Notes: a model not told the origin generated them from the letters alone. Positions 14,573-24,054 are shown, numbered from the stretch's first letter. The stretch is DNA of 64,000 nucleotides from Oscillospiraceae bacterium (GCA_015066345.1 SVOQ01000003.1:1-64000); one strand, 5' to 3'. Numbers and translations are program-made.

Positions 14573-16021
14573 ATGGCTATTTATAATCCAAAATCATTAA
14601 AAGCAGAAGAATTTATCAACGACGGCGAAATTCTCGAAACAATAAAATATGCCGAGGAAAACAAGAATAATTTTGAACTTATTGACTCAATTCTTGAAAA
14701 AGCAAAACCCCTTAAAGAGGGTAACGGTTACCGTTGTACGGGTCTTACTCACAGGGATGCGGCGGTGCTTCTTGCCTGTGACGACCCTCAGAAAATCGAG
14801 GAAATGTACGCTCTTGCCAACGATATTAAACAGAAGTTTTACGGCAACAGAATTGTTATGTTTGCCCCGTTGTACCTTTCAAACTATTGTGTAAACGGTT
14901 GCGTGTACTGCCCTTATCACCTTAAAAATAAGCACATTGCCCGTAAAAAACTTACTCAGGAAGAGGTTAAAAACGAGGTAATTGCACTTCAGGATATGGG
15001 TCACAAGCGTCTTGCCATTGAAGCGGGTGAGGACCCGAAGAATAATCCTATTGAATACATACTCGAATGTATCAAAACCATTTATAGCGTTAACCATAAA
15101 AACGGTGCAATTCGCCGTGTTAATGTTAATATTGCCGCAACCACTGTTGAAAATTACCGTAAACTTAAGGATGCGGGTATCGGTACATATATTCTTTTCC
15201 AGGAAACATACCATAAGAAAAGTTACCTTGAACTTCACCCCACAGGTCCTAAGCACGATTACGATTACCATACCGAGGCTATGGACAGAGCCATGGAGGG
15301 CGGTATTGACGACGTAGGTCTTGGTGTGCTTTTCGGACTCGAGAGATATATGTATGAATTTGTAGGACTTCTTATGCACGCAGAACATCTTGAAGCGGTT
15401 CACGGTGTAGGTCCTCATACAATAAGCGTTCCTCGTCTTAAACGTGCGGACGATATTGACCCCGATACATTTGACAACGGTATAAGCGACGAGATGTTTA
15501 AAAAAATTATCGCTTGTATTCGTATTGCCGTTCCTTATACAGGTATGATTATCTCAACCCGTGAAAGTGAAAAGGTCCGTGGCGAGGCACTTCACCTCGG
15601 TATATCACAGATAAGCGGTGCTTCACGTACATCCGTTGGTGGTTATACTGAAGAGGAACGTCCCCACGATTCGGAACAGTTTGATGTTTCCGACCAACGT
15701 ACTCTTGACGAGGTGGTTCGTTGGCTTATGCTCAATGGTCATATTCCCTCATTCTGCACCGCTTGTTACAGAGAGGGCAGAACGGGTGACAGATTTATGA
15801 GCCTTTGCAAAAGCGGTCAGATTCTTAACTGTTGCCATCCCAACGCACTTATGACTCTCAGCGAGTATCTTGAGGACTATGCTTCACCCGAAACTAAAAA
15901 AGCAGGATACGAAATGGTGGCAAAGGAACTTGAAAACGTGCCACTTGAAAAGGTTCGTAATATTGCAAAGAAGAATATTGAAGATATTAAAAATTCAAAC
16001 AGACGTGATTTCAGATTTTAA
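14573..16021 (+). CDS. hydG: [FeFe]-hydrogenase maturase HydG (tyrosine lyase)
   Basis: 482 aa. The radical-SAM cluster motif CVNGCVYC (Cys106, 110, 113) is near the N-terminus, and the HydG-specific C-terminal cluster site is in FCTACYREGRTGDRF with CC in QILNCCHPN. HydG cleaves tyrosine to supply CO and cyanide ligands bound to iron. The length is normal for the family and both cluster sites are intact. GAGAGGAG lies upstream of the ATG. Codon use is highly biased toward -CTT/-CGT codons, like the pyr and pur genes, consistent with strong expression. Confidence 0.95.
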   Translation: MAIYNPKSLKAEEFINDGEILETIKYAEENKNNFELIDSILEKAKPLKEGNGYRCTGLTHRDAAVLLACDDPQKIEEMYALANDIKQKFYGNRIVMFAPLYLSNYCVNGCVYCPYHLKNKHIARKKLTQEEVKNEVIALQDMGHKRLAIEAGEDPKNNPIEYILECIKTIYSVNHKNGAIRRVNVNIAATTVENYRKLKDAGIGTYILFQETYHKKSYLELHPTGPKHDYDYHTEAMDRAMEGGIDDVGLGVLFGLERYMYEFVGLLMHAEHLEAVHGVGPHTISVPRLKRADDIDPDTFDNGISDEMFKKIIACIRIAVPYTGMIISTRESEKVRGEALHLGISQISGASRTSVGGYTEEERPHDSEQFDVSDQRTLDEVVRWLMLNGHIPSFCTACYREGRTGDRFMSLCKSGQILNCCHPNALMTLSEYLEDYASPETKKAGYEMVAKELENVPLEKVRNIAKKNIEDIKNSNRRDFRF

Positions 16022-16044
16022 TACGTACAGATTAAGGTGATTTT

Positions 16045-17244
16045 ATGGGATTAAATGAAACTGTATCTGCCGAAAGAATACACATAGGTTTTTTCGGTTT
16101 GCGTAATGCGGGTAAATCAAGCCTTGTTAATGCGGTTACGGGTCAGTCGCTTTCGGTAGTATCGGATGTTAAAGGTACTACCACCGACCCTGTTAAAAAG
16201 GCAATGGAGCTTTTGCCCTTGGGTCCCGTTGTGATTATTGATACCCCCGGTATTGATGACGAGGGCACTCTCGGTGAAAAGAGGGTTGAAAAGGCCAACG
16301 AAATACTTTCTAAAATCCATATTGCAATAATTGTAACGGATGTTAGTGTTGATTTAACCGCAAAAGAAAAGGAACTTATTGAACTTTTCAAAAAACGTGA
16401 TATTCCCTACATAGTGGCTTACAACAAAAGCGATATCTCCCAAAAGGAAATCATTTTAAAAGAAAACGAAATCCTTGTAAGTGCTTTGAGAGGCGAAAAC
16501 ATTAATTTACTTAAAGAAAAAATAGGTCAGTTGGCTAAAACGGTTTCATCACCGCGTTATATCGTTTACGATAAACTTAATGAGGGCGATACGGTAATTA
16601 TGGTGACGCCCATTGATGAATCCGCCCCAAAGGGAAGAATTATTCTACCCCAACAATTGACCTTAAGGGAAATTCTGGATAGGAATTGTACAGCCATAGT
16701 TTGCCAACCCGAGCAGTTAAAGGGTACTGTTGAGGGCTTGAAAAATAAACCTAAACTGGTTATTACGGATTCGCAAGTCTTCGGTAAAGTTGCAAAAATT
16801 TTACCGCCCGACCAGCTCCTTACATCCTTTTCAATACTTATGGCACGTTACAAAGGTGACCTTGATGTGCTTGTGGAGGGTGCAAATAAACTTTCAAAAA
16901 TCAAGGATGGGGATAAAATTCTCATAAGCGAGGGTTGTACCCATCACCGCCAATGTAACGATATCGGTACGGTTAAAATGCCCCAATGGATAAGGGATTT
17001 CACTAAAAGTGAACCTGAGTTTTCCTTTACCTCGGGTGGTGAATTTCCCGATGATTTAAGCGAGTTTTCACTTATTGTTCATTGTGGCGGTTGTATGCTT
17101 AATGAAAAGGAAATGAAGTACCGCCTTACTTGTGCAAAGGCGCAGGGTGTACCAATAGTAAATTACGGCGTCGCCATTGCACAGATGCACGGTATTTTAA
17201 AAAGAAGTCTTGAAATATTCCCTGAAATTGCTGAAAGGATTTAA
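16045..17244 (+). CDS. hydF: [FeFe]-hydrogenase maturation GTPase HydF
   Basis: 399 aa. The N-terminal GTPase domain has the P-loop GLRNAGKSS (residues 18-26), the DTPG switch and a YNKSD-type base motif. A middle dimerisation domain and a C-terminal iron-sulfur domain follow, with cluster ligands in EGCTHHRQC and VHCGGC. HydF is the scaffold on which HydE and HydG products assemble the H-cluster precursor before delivery to the hydrogenase. All expected motifs are present. It is followed after 2 bases by a small unknown gene, so the operon continues. Confidence 0.95.
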   Translation: MGLNETVSAERIHIGFFGLRNAGKSSLVNAVTGQSLSVVSDVKGTTTDPVKKAMELLPLGPVVIIDTPGIDDEGTLGEKRVEKANEILSKIHIAIIVTDVSVDLTAKEKELIELFKKRDIPYIVAYNKSDISQKEIILKENEILVSALRGENINLLKEKIGQLAKTVSSPRYIVYDKLNEGDTVIMVTPIDESAPKGRIILPQQLTLREILDRNCTAIVCQPEQLKGTVEGLKNKPKLVITDSQVFGKVAKILPPDQLLTSFSILMARYKGDLDVLVEGANKLSKIKDGDKILISEGCTHHRQCNDIGTVKMPQWIRDFTKSEPEFSFTSGGEFPDDLSEFSLIVHCGGCMLNEKEMKYRLTCAKAQGVPIVNYGVAIAQMHGILKRSLEIFPEIAERI

Positions 17245-17246
17245 GT

Positions 17247-17648
17247 ATGAAAGTTATAATTTGCCTTGATGATAACGGGGGAATGCTCTTTAATAACCGC
17301 CGTCAGAGTCGGGATAAAGAGGTTCTTAAAGATATTATCAATAATCTTAAGGGTGAAAAACTTTTTATATCACCGTTTTCGGAAAAGCTTTTTGACGATT
17401 ACAGTGAAAATGTAATTATTGACGAAGAATTTTTGATTAAAGCAAGTGAAAATGATACATGCTTTGTTGAAAATAATACTTTAAAAGCTGTTTCGGGAAT
17501 AAACGAGATTGTAGTTTATAAATGGAATAGGGTTTATCCTACGGACTTTAAATGCAGTGTGGATTTATCCGAACTTGAATTGGTTGAAACCATTGATTTT
17601 AAAGGCTTTTCACATGAAAAAATCACAAAAGAAACCTACAAAAGGTGA
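17247..17648 (+). CDS. Conserved hypothetical protein following hydF
   Basis: 133 aa, starting MKVIICLDDNGGMLFNNRRQ with later SPFSEKLF, a Val/Trp-rich strand (IVVYKWNRVYP) and a final GFSHEKITKETY. The product is soluble with no cysteine cluster. Similar proteins occur in Clostridia and are sometimes labelled ribonuclease Z, but no metallo-beta-lactamase motif is present and I do not accept that name. Tight spacing to hydF (2 bases) and to the nuclease gene (5 bases) puts it in the same transcript. Function unknown. Confidence 0.6.
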   Translation: MKVIICLDDNGGMLFNNRRQSRDKEVLKDIINNLKGEKLFISPFSEKLFDDYSENVIIDEEFLIKASENDTCFVENNTLKAVSGINEIVVYKWNRVYPTDFKCSVDLSELELVETIDFKGFSHEKITKETYKR

Positions 17649-17653
17649 GATTT

Positions 17654-18592
17654 ATGAAAAATAAAAGGTTCTTAACCCCGATTATTATAGTAATAGCAAT
17701 ATTCAGTCTTATGTTGGGCGGTTGCCTCGGTTCAGGCTCCGAGTCCGTTGAAACAACCACGGTTGCAACTACTGTTTCCGAGAATACAACGGGTGTTTCT
17801 TTTGCAGATGTGGATAAAATACCCGAGTTCAAGGGTGAGGCATATTATGTTATTAACAATAATATGCCCGATTTGTCGGTAGAGGATGCGGATAAAACAT
17901 ATTTTGAAAATTACGCACCCCTCGATAACCTTGGCAGATGCGGTGTTACCTTCGCTTGTCTTGGATTAGAAACTATGCCAACCGAGGACCGTGGCGAAAT
18001 CGGTCAGGTTAAGCCAAGCGGATGGAAAACCGCAAAGTATGATTGTGTCGATGGCAAATATCTTTATAATCGATGCCATCTTATAGGCTTTCAGTTGTCA
18101 GGCGAAAATGCCAACGAAAGAAATCTTATTACAGGCACAAGATATATGAATGTACAGGGAATGTTACCGTTTGAAAATATGGTTGCAGACTACATAAAAG
18201 AAACGGGTAACCATGTTTTATACAGAGCAACCCCGATTTTTAAAGGTGATGAACTTGTAGCACGCGGTGTGCAGATGGAGGCTTTATCCGTTGAGGATGA
18301 GGGCGACGGAATCTGCTTTAACGTATATTGCTACAATAACCAACCGGGTGTAAAATTAGATTATGCTACGGGCGAAAGCGTCGCATTTGACGATGACCCC
18401 GCACTTAATTACGGCAAGGATACCGCCGACGAAAAGTGCGATTACGTGCTTAACACCAATTCTAAAAAAATACATCTTCCCGATTGTTCATCGGCAAAAT
18501 CAATGAGTGATAAAAACAGAGAAGAATACTTTGGTACAAAAGAAGAACTTTTAAATAAAGGTTATACCGAATGCGGTCAATGTAACCCATAA
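17654..18592 (+). CDS. Secreted DNA/RNA non-specific endonuclease lipoprotein
   Basis: 312 aa from the ATG at 17654 (AAAGGTGAG upstream; the GTG within that site is not the start). The signal peptide ends in a lipobox-like MLGGC, then a Thr-rich linker. The nuclease domain carries YNRCHLIGFQLSG with the catalytic His and the metal-binding Asn in ANERNLITG, as in the NucA/EndA family. The C-terminal 50 residues form a Cys-containing module (YVLNTNSKKIHLPDC with CGQCNP) common on secreted Clostridial proteins. It probably degrades extracellular DNA for nutrients or competence. It ends the hyd-led gene series before a strong terminator. Confidence 0.85.
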   Translation: MKNKRFLTPIIIVIAIFSLMLGGCLGSGSESVETTTVATTVSENTTGVSFADVDKIPEFKGEAYYVINNNMPDLSVEDADKTYFENYAPLDNLGRCGVTFACLGLETMPTEDRGEIGQVKPSGWKTAKYDCVDGKYLYNRCHLIGFQLSGENANERNLITGTRYMNVQGMLPFENMVADYIKETGNHVLYRATPIFKGDELVARGVQMEALSVEDEGDGICFNVYCYNNQPGVKLDYATGESVAFDDDPALNYGKDTADEKCDYVLNTNSKKIHLPDCSSAKSMSDKNREEYFGTKEELLNKGYTECGQCNP

Positions 18593-18630
18593 AAAGACCT
18601 TGTTCTCTACGGAGAACAAGGTCTTTTTTT
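18591..18630. terminator. Strong bidirectional terminator
   Basis: 17-bp stem (18591-18607 with 18612-18628), loop TACG, with A and T tails on both sides. It lies between the converging nuclease and HAD genes. Confidence 0.9.
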
Positions 18631-19271
18631 TAATAAAGTAAATCTTCTGGTTTCTTGAGTATATAAGTTGCACCGGCGTTTGTCAGTTCTTCTTCGGTGC
18701 CGAAACCGTAAACTGCACCTGCACTGTCAACGCCAACACCTTTAGCACCGTCTATATCGTAAAAACGGTCGCCAACCATAATAACTTCATCTTTTTGGGG
18801 ATTTCCGAAAAATTCAAAACAAGCATTAATAAGGTCTTTTTTACTTGAATGGTTGTTTTTAAAATCCTCGGCGGATATGAAATCATAATAAACATCAATG
18901 CCGTGATATTTTGAAATTTCTTCTACGAATAAACGGGGCTTCGATGATGCTATTGCGATTTTTTTACCCCGATTTTTAAGTTCTTTAAGTAAATCAACTA
19001 TACCGTCATATAAAGCGGATTCTTCGGCGGCTTTGGTTTTATACCGTTCGCGGTATTTAGCTATGAGCCAATTTGCAGCCTCGTCGCTGACGTTATAAAT
19101 AGTCTTATATGACTCGAAAAGGGGAGGACCTACGAAGAAATTGAGTTTTTCTCTGTTTGTTTCCTCAATACCGTAGCATTCCAGTGAGTAAATTATGGAG
19201 TTGAAAATACCTTCGGTAGTGTCACACAATGTGCCGTCAAAATCAAAAAAGTAATAATTATATTCTTTCAT
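18630..19271 (-). CDS. HAD-superfamily phosphatase (phosphoglycolate phosphatase-like)
   Basis: 213 aa. HAD motif I DFDGTLCDT near the N-terminus, motif II in IAIASSKP, and motif III/IV Lys and Asp in the KKDLIN and VGDRFYDIDGA segments. A helical cap domain lies between motifs I and II, as in phosphoglycolate phosphatase and PpaX-type enzymes. It likely removes phosphate from a small metabolite in the cytoplasm; the substrate cannot be read from the sequence. It is monocistronic between terminator 18591 and the divergent transhydrogenase operon. Confidence 0.85.
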   Translation of the reverse strand: MKEYNYYFFDFDGTLCDTTEGIFNSIIYSLECYGIEETNREKLNFFVGPPLFESYKTIYNVSDEAANWLIAKYRERYKTKAAEESALYDGIVDLLKELKNRGKKIAIASSKPRLFVEEISKYHGIDVYYDFISAEDFKNNHSSKKDLINACFEFFGNPQKDEVIMVGDRFYDIDGAKGVGVDSAGAVYGFGTEEELTNAGATYILKKPEDLLY

Positions 19272-19357
19272 AAAATCACCGTATTTATTTTATAATGTTT
19301 TTTAGAAAAAGTAAATAAATCAGAGTAAATATTATACGTTTTTAGTGTAATTTACTA

Positions 19358-19386
19358 TTGCAAGAAACTGAAGTGTGATGTAAAAT
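19358..19386 (+). promoter_or_regulatory. Promoter of the bifurcating transhydrogenase operon
   Basis: TTGCAA (19358-19363), 17-base spacer, TAAAAT (19381-19386), about 34 bases before the GTG start. Confidence 0.6.
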
Positions 19387-19419
19387 TTATATTAATGTGT
19401 TTTGAAAGAAGGCGGCTTT

Positions 19420-19896
19420 GTGGCTGGGAAATTTGAAATTAAAATTGATGAAATATTAAATAAATATTCTGCACCCGATGAGAGCCTTATTGCTATTTTG
19501 CAAGAGGTTCAGGCTTTTTGTGGCTATATTTCAAGGGATGCAGTTGAATATATTACGGCAAAAACAGGTATTCCCTCGAGTCGTATTATGGGCGTTGCGT
19601 CATTTTACGCGGGATTCAGACTTAAACCCGTTGGTAAATACAGAATTATGGTCTGTATGGGTACGGCTTGTCACGTAAACGGCAGTGAGCGTATTGGTGA
19701 TACGGTTAAACGTGTTTTAGGTATAGAAGCCGGTGATGTTACCGAGGACGGTCTTTTCTCATGGGAAGAGGTTGCCTGTCTCGGTTGTTGCAGTATTTCA
19801 CCCGCTATGATGATAAATGACACGGTGTACGGCACCCTTACTCAACAAAAGGTTATTGATATTATTGAAAATATTAAAAGGGGTGAGGGCAAATGA
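19420..19896 (+). CDS. NuoE/HydC-like [2Fe-2S] thioredoxin-fold subunit (StnA-like)
   Basis: 158 aa from a GTG at 19420 placed 7 bases after AAGAAGG; a TTG at 19402 would add six residues but lies upstream of that site. The four cluster cysteines are in VCMGTACHVNG and ACLGCCS, as in the 24-kDa subunit of complex I and HydC. This subunit passes electrons between the flavin subunit and partner clusters. It overlaps the next gene by 4 bases (ATGA), so the three genes are co-translated as one soluble complex. Confidence 0.9.
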   Translation: MAGKFEIKIDEILNKYSAPDESLIAILQEVQAFCGYISRDAVEYITAKTGIPSSRIMGVASFYAGFRLKPVGKYRIMVCMGTACHVNGSERIGDTVKRVLGIEAGDVTEDGLFSWEEVACLGCCSISPAMMINDTVYGTLTQQKVIDIIENIKRGEGK

Positions 19897-21650
19897 GATT
19901 TCTTTTAGGTTACGGTTCCTGTGGTATAGCATCGGGAGCAAATGATGTTCTCGAGGGTCTTAACGAGGCTTTTTCGGGTACTGAGTACACCGTTGAAAAG
20001 GTTGGTTGTAACGGTCTTTGTTTCGCCGAGCCCATTGTTGAGGTTATTACTGATTCGGGCGATAGTATTCTTTATGGCAGACTTAATAAGGATAGTGCCG
20101 TTAATTTTGCAGAGAAGATAAAAAAGGGCGAATTGCCCCTTGAAAACAGACTTAGTGAAGATGAACTTAAGTTTTTAAACGGTCAAAAAAGAATTGTTTT
20201 ATCAGGTTGCGGTAAAATCGACCCTGAGAATATTGATTCGTATATAGAAAACGGCGGTTATAAAGCATTGGAAAAAGCCATTCGAATGGGTTCAGATAAA
20301 ATAATCGAAGAAATAAAAATTTCGGGCTTACGCGGTAGAGGTGGAGCAGGCTTCCCCACCCATTTTAAATGGCAGGCGGCTAAGAGTGCTCAGTCCGATG
20401 AAAAATATATTGTTTGTAATGCGGACGAGGGTGACCCGGGTGCGTTTATGGACAGAGCCGTTTTAGAGGGTGACCCCCATAGAGTGCTGGAGGGTATGAT
20501 GATTGCAGGTATTGCTATCGGTGCCGAAAGTGGCGTTATATACGTAAGAGCCGAATATCCTCTTGCGGTTAAACGTTTGAAAATTGCCATTTCCCAGATG
20601 CACGAAAAGGGATATCTTGGTAAAAATATTTTAGGAAGTAATTTTAATTTTGATTTCCATATTATGATGGGCGCGGGTGCATTTGTTTGCGGTGAGGAAA
20701 CGGCACTTCTTGCATCCCTTAGCGGTAACCGAGGTATGCCTGTTACAAAACCTCCCTTCCCCGCACAAAAAGGATTCAGAAAAAAACCTACTAATATCAA
20801 TAATGTTGAAACTTTCGCCAATGTTTCCTGGATTATTGATAACGGTGGCGAGGCTTTCGCATCAATGGGTACCGAGGGTAGTAAGGGTACAAAGGTTTTT
20901 GCCCTTGCGGGTCGCGTAAAAAGAGGCGGACTTGTTGAAGTTCCTATGGGACTTACTATAAATGATATTGTTTTCGGTATCTGTGGCGGTATAAAAAATG
21001 ACGCCAAAGTAAAAGCCGTTCAGATGGGCGGTCCTTCGGGCGGTTGTATACCCGCAAATATGCTTGATACGGTTATTGACTATGAAAATATCGCTAAAAC
21101 AGGGGCTATTATGGGCTCGGGCGGTATGATAGTTATGGACGAAAAAACCTGTATGGTGGATATGGCGAAATTCTTTATGGATTTCACCAGTAAAGAAAGC
21201 TGCGGAAAATGTGTTCCTTGCCGTATAGGTACTACGCGTATGCTTGAAATTCTTAAAAGAATTACAGATGGCGAGGGTACTTGTGAAGATATTGATACCC
21301 TCGTTGAGTTGGGTGAAAGTATAAAAGTGGGTGCGTTGTGCGGTCTCGGTAATTCCGCACCTAACCCCGTTCTTACAACTATCAGATACTTCAGAAATGA
21401 GTACGAAGAACATATAAATAACAAATGCTGTCCCGCTAAAAAATGCACGGCACTTATTCAATACCGTATTGATGAAAGTATGTGTCGCGGTTGTTCACTT
21501 TGCAGTAGAAGATGTCCTGTTGATGCTATAAGCGGTGTTGTTAAATCGCCTTATAAAATAGATAGCGAAAAATGTGTTCGTTGCGGTCAGTGTATTGATA
21601 GTTGTAAATTCAATGCAATTAATGTTTTAAGTGGGGAGGAGAGTAAATGA
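19893..21650 (+). CDS. NuoF/HydB-like NADH-, FMN- and Fe-S-binding subunit (StnB-like)
   Basis: 585 aa. Domains in order: an N-terminal thioredoxin-like [2Fe-2S] region (GYGSCGIASGA to CNGLC); the 51-kDa flavin/NADH domain with GLRGRGGAGFPTHFKW and CNADEGDPGAF; an SLBB segment; the cluster site ESCGKCVPCRIG; and two C-terminal ferredoxin clusters (CRGCSLCSRRCP and CVRCGQCIDSC). This matches the HydB-type subunit of electron-bifurcating hydrogenases and of Stn transhydrogenase. It oxidises or reduces NAD(H) at FMN. The partner that follows is a GltD-like protein instead of a hydrogenase. Confidence 0.92.
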   Translation: MRFLLGYGSCGIASGANDVLEGLNEAFSGTEYTVEKVGCNGLCFAEPIVEVITDSGDSILYGRLNKDSAVNFAEKIKKGELPLENRLSEDELKFLNGQKRIVLSGCGKIDPENIDSYIENGGYKALEKAIRMGSDKIIEEIKISGLRGRGGAGFPTHFKWQAAKSAQSDEKYIVCNADEGDPGAFMDRAVLEGDPHRVLEGMMIAGIAIGAESGVIYVRAEYPLAVKRLKIAISQMHEKGYLGKNILGSNFNFDFHIMMGAGAFVCGEETALLASLSGNRGMPVTKPPFPAQKGFRKKPTNINNVETFANVSWIIDNGGEAFASMGTEGSKGTKVFALAGRVKRGGLVEVPMGLTINDIVFGICGGIKNDAKVKAVQMGGPSGGCIPANMLDTVIDYENIAKTGAIMGSGGMIVMDEKTCMVDMAKFFMDFTSKESCGKCVPCRIGTTRMLEILKRITDGEGTCEDIDTLVELGESIKVGALCGLGNSAPNPVLTTIRYFRNEYEEHINNKCCPAKKCTALIQYRIDESMCRGCSLCSRRCPVDAISGVVKSPYKIDSEKCVRCGQCIDSCKFNAINVLSGEESK

Positions 21651-23971
21651 GCATAGTCAAAATATTTATAAACGGCAAAGAATACTCTGCCGATACCACT
21701 AAAACACTTCTTGATAATATACTGGATAACGGTATATATTTGCCCCATCTTTGCCATAACAAAGAACTTGAAAGTTACGGCGGTTGCGGTTTGTGTCTTG
21801 TAGAAGTAGAGGGCATCAGAAAGCCCTTGCGAGCCTGTTCAACAACTGTTAGTGACGGTATGAAAGTTACCACAAGCACACCCGAGCTTGAAAAGAGCCG
21901 AAAAATCAGTCTTTCTCTTATAATGTCGGACCACGGCGGTGACTGTAAAGCCCCTTGTTTTATGGCTTGTCCTACTCATCAGGATGTGCAGGGGTATGTA
22001 GGTCTTATTGCTAACGGTAAGGAGCGAGAGGCTCTTGAACTTATAAAAAAAGATAACCCCTTACCTGCATCAATAGGTAGGGTGTGTCCTCACCCTTGTG
22101 AGGAGAAATGTCGCAGAAAACACCTTGAAGGTGCGGTGTCAATCTGTGCTCTTAAACGTTTCGCCGCAGATTCATATATGGATTATGTTCCTGAGTGTGC
22201 GGAACTTAACGGTAAAAAAATTGCAGTTGTTGGCGGTGGACCTGCAGGTCTTTCCTGTGCTTATTTCTTGGCGTTAAAGGGTTACAAAGTCAAGATTTTT
22301 GAGGCTCAGAGTCACTGTGGCGGTATGCTCAGATACGGCATCCCTGCATACAGATTACCTAAAAATACACTCGATGAAGAAATAGATGTCATCAAAAAAA
22401 TGGGTGTTGAAATTATCTGCAATACCGCTTTGGGCAAGGATTTTACTGTCGAATCACTTCAGAAAGAATTTGACGCAGTATTCCTTGCAACCGGTGCGTG
22501 GCGTTCAACTAAATTGGGTTGTGACGGGGATTCAAGTGACGGTGTTGTAGGCGGTATTGATATGCTCTACCGTGTTGCAAATGGTGAAAAAGTAGACTTG
22601 GGTAAAAAGGTTGCCGTTGTAGGTGGAGGTAATACTGCCATTGACGCAGTGAGAACTGCCGTTCGTCTTGGTGCCGAGAATGTTACACTTATTTACAGAC
22701 GTACCGAAGCGGAAATGCCCGCGGAAATTGAAGAAATAAGGGATGCAAAAGCAGAGGGTGTGGAATTTAAATTCCTTGTATCACCTCTTGAGGTTGTGTC
22801 CGAAAACGGTAAAGTTAAAGGCTTGAAACTTCAAAAGATGGCTTTGGGTGAGCCCGATGCTTCAGGTAGAAGAAGTCCCGTTGCCATTGAAGGAAGTACG
22901 GAAATAATTGATTGCGATACAATAATTTCTGCTATCGGTCAAAGGGTAAAAGCGGAGGATATTGACTCTGTCGAATTAACCAAAAAGTCAACTATTGCCG
23001 TGGATGAAAGAACTTATCAGACATCACTTAAGGGCGTTTTTGCCGCAGGTGATGTTATAAATAAGGGACCCGACATTGCCATAAAAGCAATAGCAGGGGG
23101 TAAGTACGCCGCACGTTCAATTGACTGTTATCTTAAGGGTGTTGAAGTACCCCCGGAACTTCCTGTGTATTCTGTTAACAAGAGTTTTGACGCAAAAGTT
23201 CTTGAGGGCACACCCGAGATTAAAAGATGCGAAGTAACACTTACGGATGCACTTGAAAGAAAAACTAATTTCCACGAGGTTGCCTTTACTTTTACAAAAG
23301 AAGATGCAATTAAAGAGGCTTCACGTTGCCTTGAGTGTGGTTGCTCGGCGGTATATTCCTGCGAGTTGTTGCCCTTAATGAGGGATTATGATGCACTTTC
23401 CCTTACTCTTAACGGCAAAAGTCGTCAGTATCCTAAAGACAAAAGCCATCCTTTTATCGTAAGGGATAATAATAAATGTATTTTGTGCGGTCAGTGTGTA
23501 CGTGCCTGTTGTGAAATTTCGGGAACGGAGAATCTTGGACTTTTTGGTAGGGGATTCGGCACTATACCTATGAGTGCATTTGATTTACCCTTGGGAGAAA
23601 GTAAATGTGTTTCCTGCGGTGCTTGTGTTAATGTTTGTCCTACGGGGGCGTTAGTAAGCATAACTCCCACGGTTAAAAATCCGCCACTTCCCTTTGAGGA
23701 TGAAGATTATATCTGCACTTTTTGTGATAAAAATTGCCGATTCACAAAACGCAGTATAAACGGCACAATAGTTAAAATGATTCCTGAAAAGATTTCTGAA
23801 GTATGTTCTTTGGGTGTTTTCGGACTTCCCGCAATTAATAATATGAATGCGTATAAAACGGACGAAGAAAAGCAGAAAATCAAGGAATGTATATTGGGTT
23901 CTATGAAAAATTATCAGGGTGAAATTGATAAAAATATAACTTTTGATGAATTGAGCAATAAACTTTGTTAA
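21647..23971 (+). CDS. Fused [2Fe-2S]/GltD-like FAD-NADPH/ferredoxin subunit (StnC-like)
   Basis: 774 aa. Domains in order: a plant-type [2Fe-2S] ferredoxin (CGLCLVEVEG), a Cys-rich linker (CKAPCFMACP), a GltD/NfnB-like oxidoreductase with FAD motif GGGPAGLSCAY and NADPH motif VVGGGNTAIDAV, a CLECGC site, two [4Fe-4S] ferredoxin motifs (CILCGQCVRAC and CVSCGACVNVCP), and a final FCDKNC site. There is no H-cluster motif, so this is not a hydrogenase. With the NuoE- and NuoF-like neighbours it matches the three-subunit Sporomusa-type Nfn (StnABC), which couples NADH, NADPH and ferredoxin by electron bifurcation. Strong by architecture; not tested by alignment. Confidence 0.85.
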   Translation: MSIVKIFINGKEYSADTTKTLLDNILDNGIYLPHLCHNKELESYGGCGLCLVEVEGIRKPLRACSTTVSDGMKVTTSTPELEKSRKISLSLIMSDHGGDCKAPCFMACPTHQDVQGYVGLIANGKEREALELIKKDNPLPASIGRVCPHPCEEKCRRKHLEGAVSICALKRFAADSYMDYVPECAELNGKKIAVVGGGPAGLSCAYFLALKGYKVKIFEAQSHCGGMLRYGIPAYRLPKNTLDEEIDVIKKMGVEIICNTALGKDFTVESLQKEFDAVFLATGAWRSTKLGCDGDSSDGVVGGIDMLYRVANGEKVDLGKKVAVVGGGNTAIDAVRTAVRLGAENVTLIYRRTEAEMPAEIEEIRDAKAEGVEFKFLVSPLEVVSENGKVKGLKLQKMALGEPDASGRRSPVAIEGSTEIIDCDTIISAIGQRVKAEDIDSVELTKKSTIAVDERTYQTSLKGVFAAGDVINKGPDIAIKAIAGGKYAARSIDCYLKGVEVPPELPVYSVNKSFDAKVLEGTPEIKRCEVTLTDALERKTNFHEVAFTFTKEDAIKEASRCLECGCSAVYSCELLPLMRDYDALSLTLNGKSRQYPKDKSHPFIVRDNNKCILCGQCVRACCEISGTENLGLFGRGFGTIPMSAFDLPLGESKCVSCGACVNVCPTGALVSITPTVKNPPLPFEDEDYICTFCDKNCRFTKRSINGTIVKMIPEKISEVCSLGVFGLPAINNMNAYKTDEEKQKIKECILGSMKNYQGEIDKNITFDELSNKLC

Positions 23972-24018
23972 TGCGTTGGTAGAAAAAAACACTGTTATTT
24001 TGTTTAAAATGCCGAAAT

Positions 24019-24054
24019 GCCCCAAAAACCGCGAAAAATCAAGGTTTTTGGGGC
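24019..24054 (+). terminator. Inverted repeat behind the transhydrogenase operon
   Basis: 12-bp stem GCCCCAAAAACC/GGTTTTTGGGGC with a 12-nt loop. No long T-run follows, but it is the only strong hairpin between the operon and the next gene. Confidence 0.5.

Noticed and set aside
14879-15418. 179-codon minus-strand frame inside hydG
   Set aside because: It is antisense to a complete and well-recognised hydG; low complexity pattern rich in Val/Thr/Phe from reversed codons.
17247-17648. Label ribonuclease Z for the 133-aa protein
   Set aside because: The protein lacks the HxHxDH metal motif and is less than half the usual length.
21647-23971. Annotation as hydrogenase catalytic subunit because of nearby maturases
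   Set aside because: None of the H-cluster motifs of HydA is present; FAD and NADPH motifs of GltD/NfnB are.
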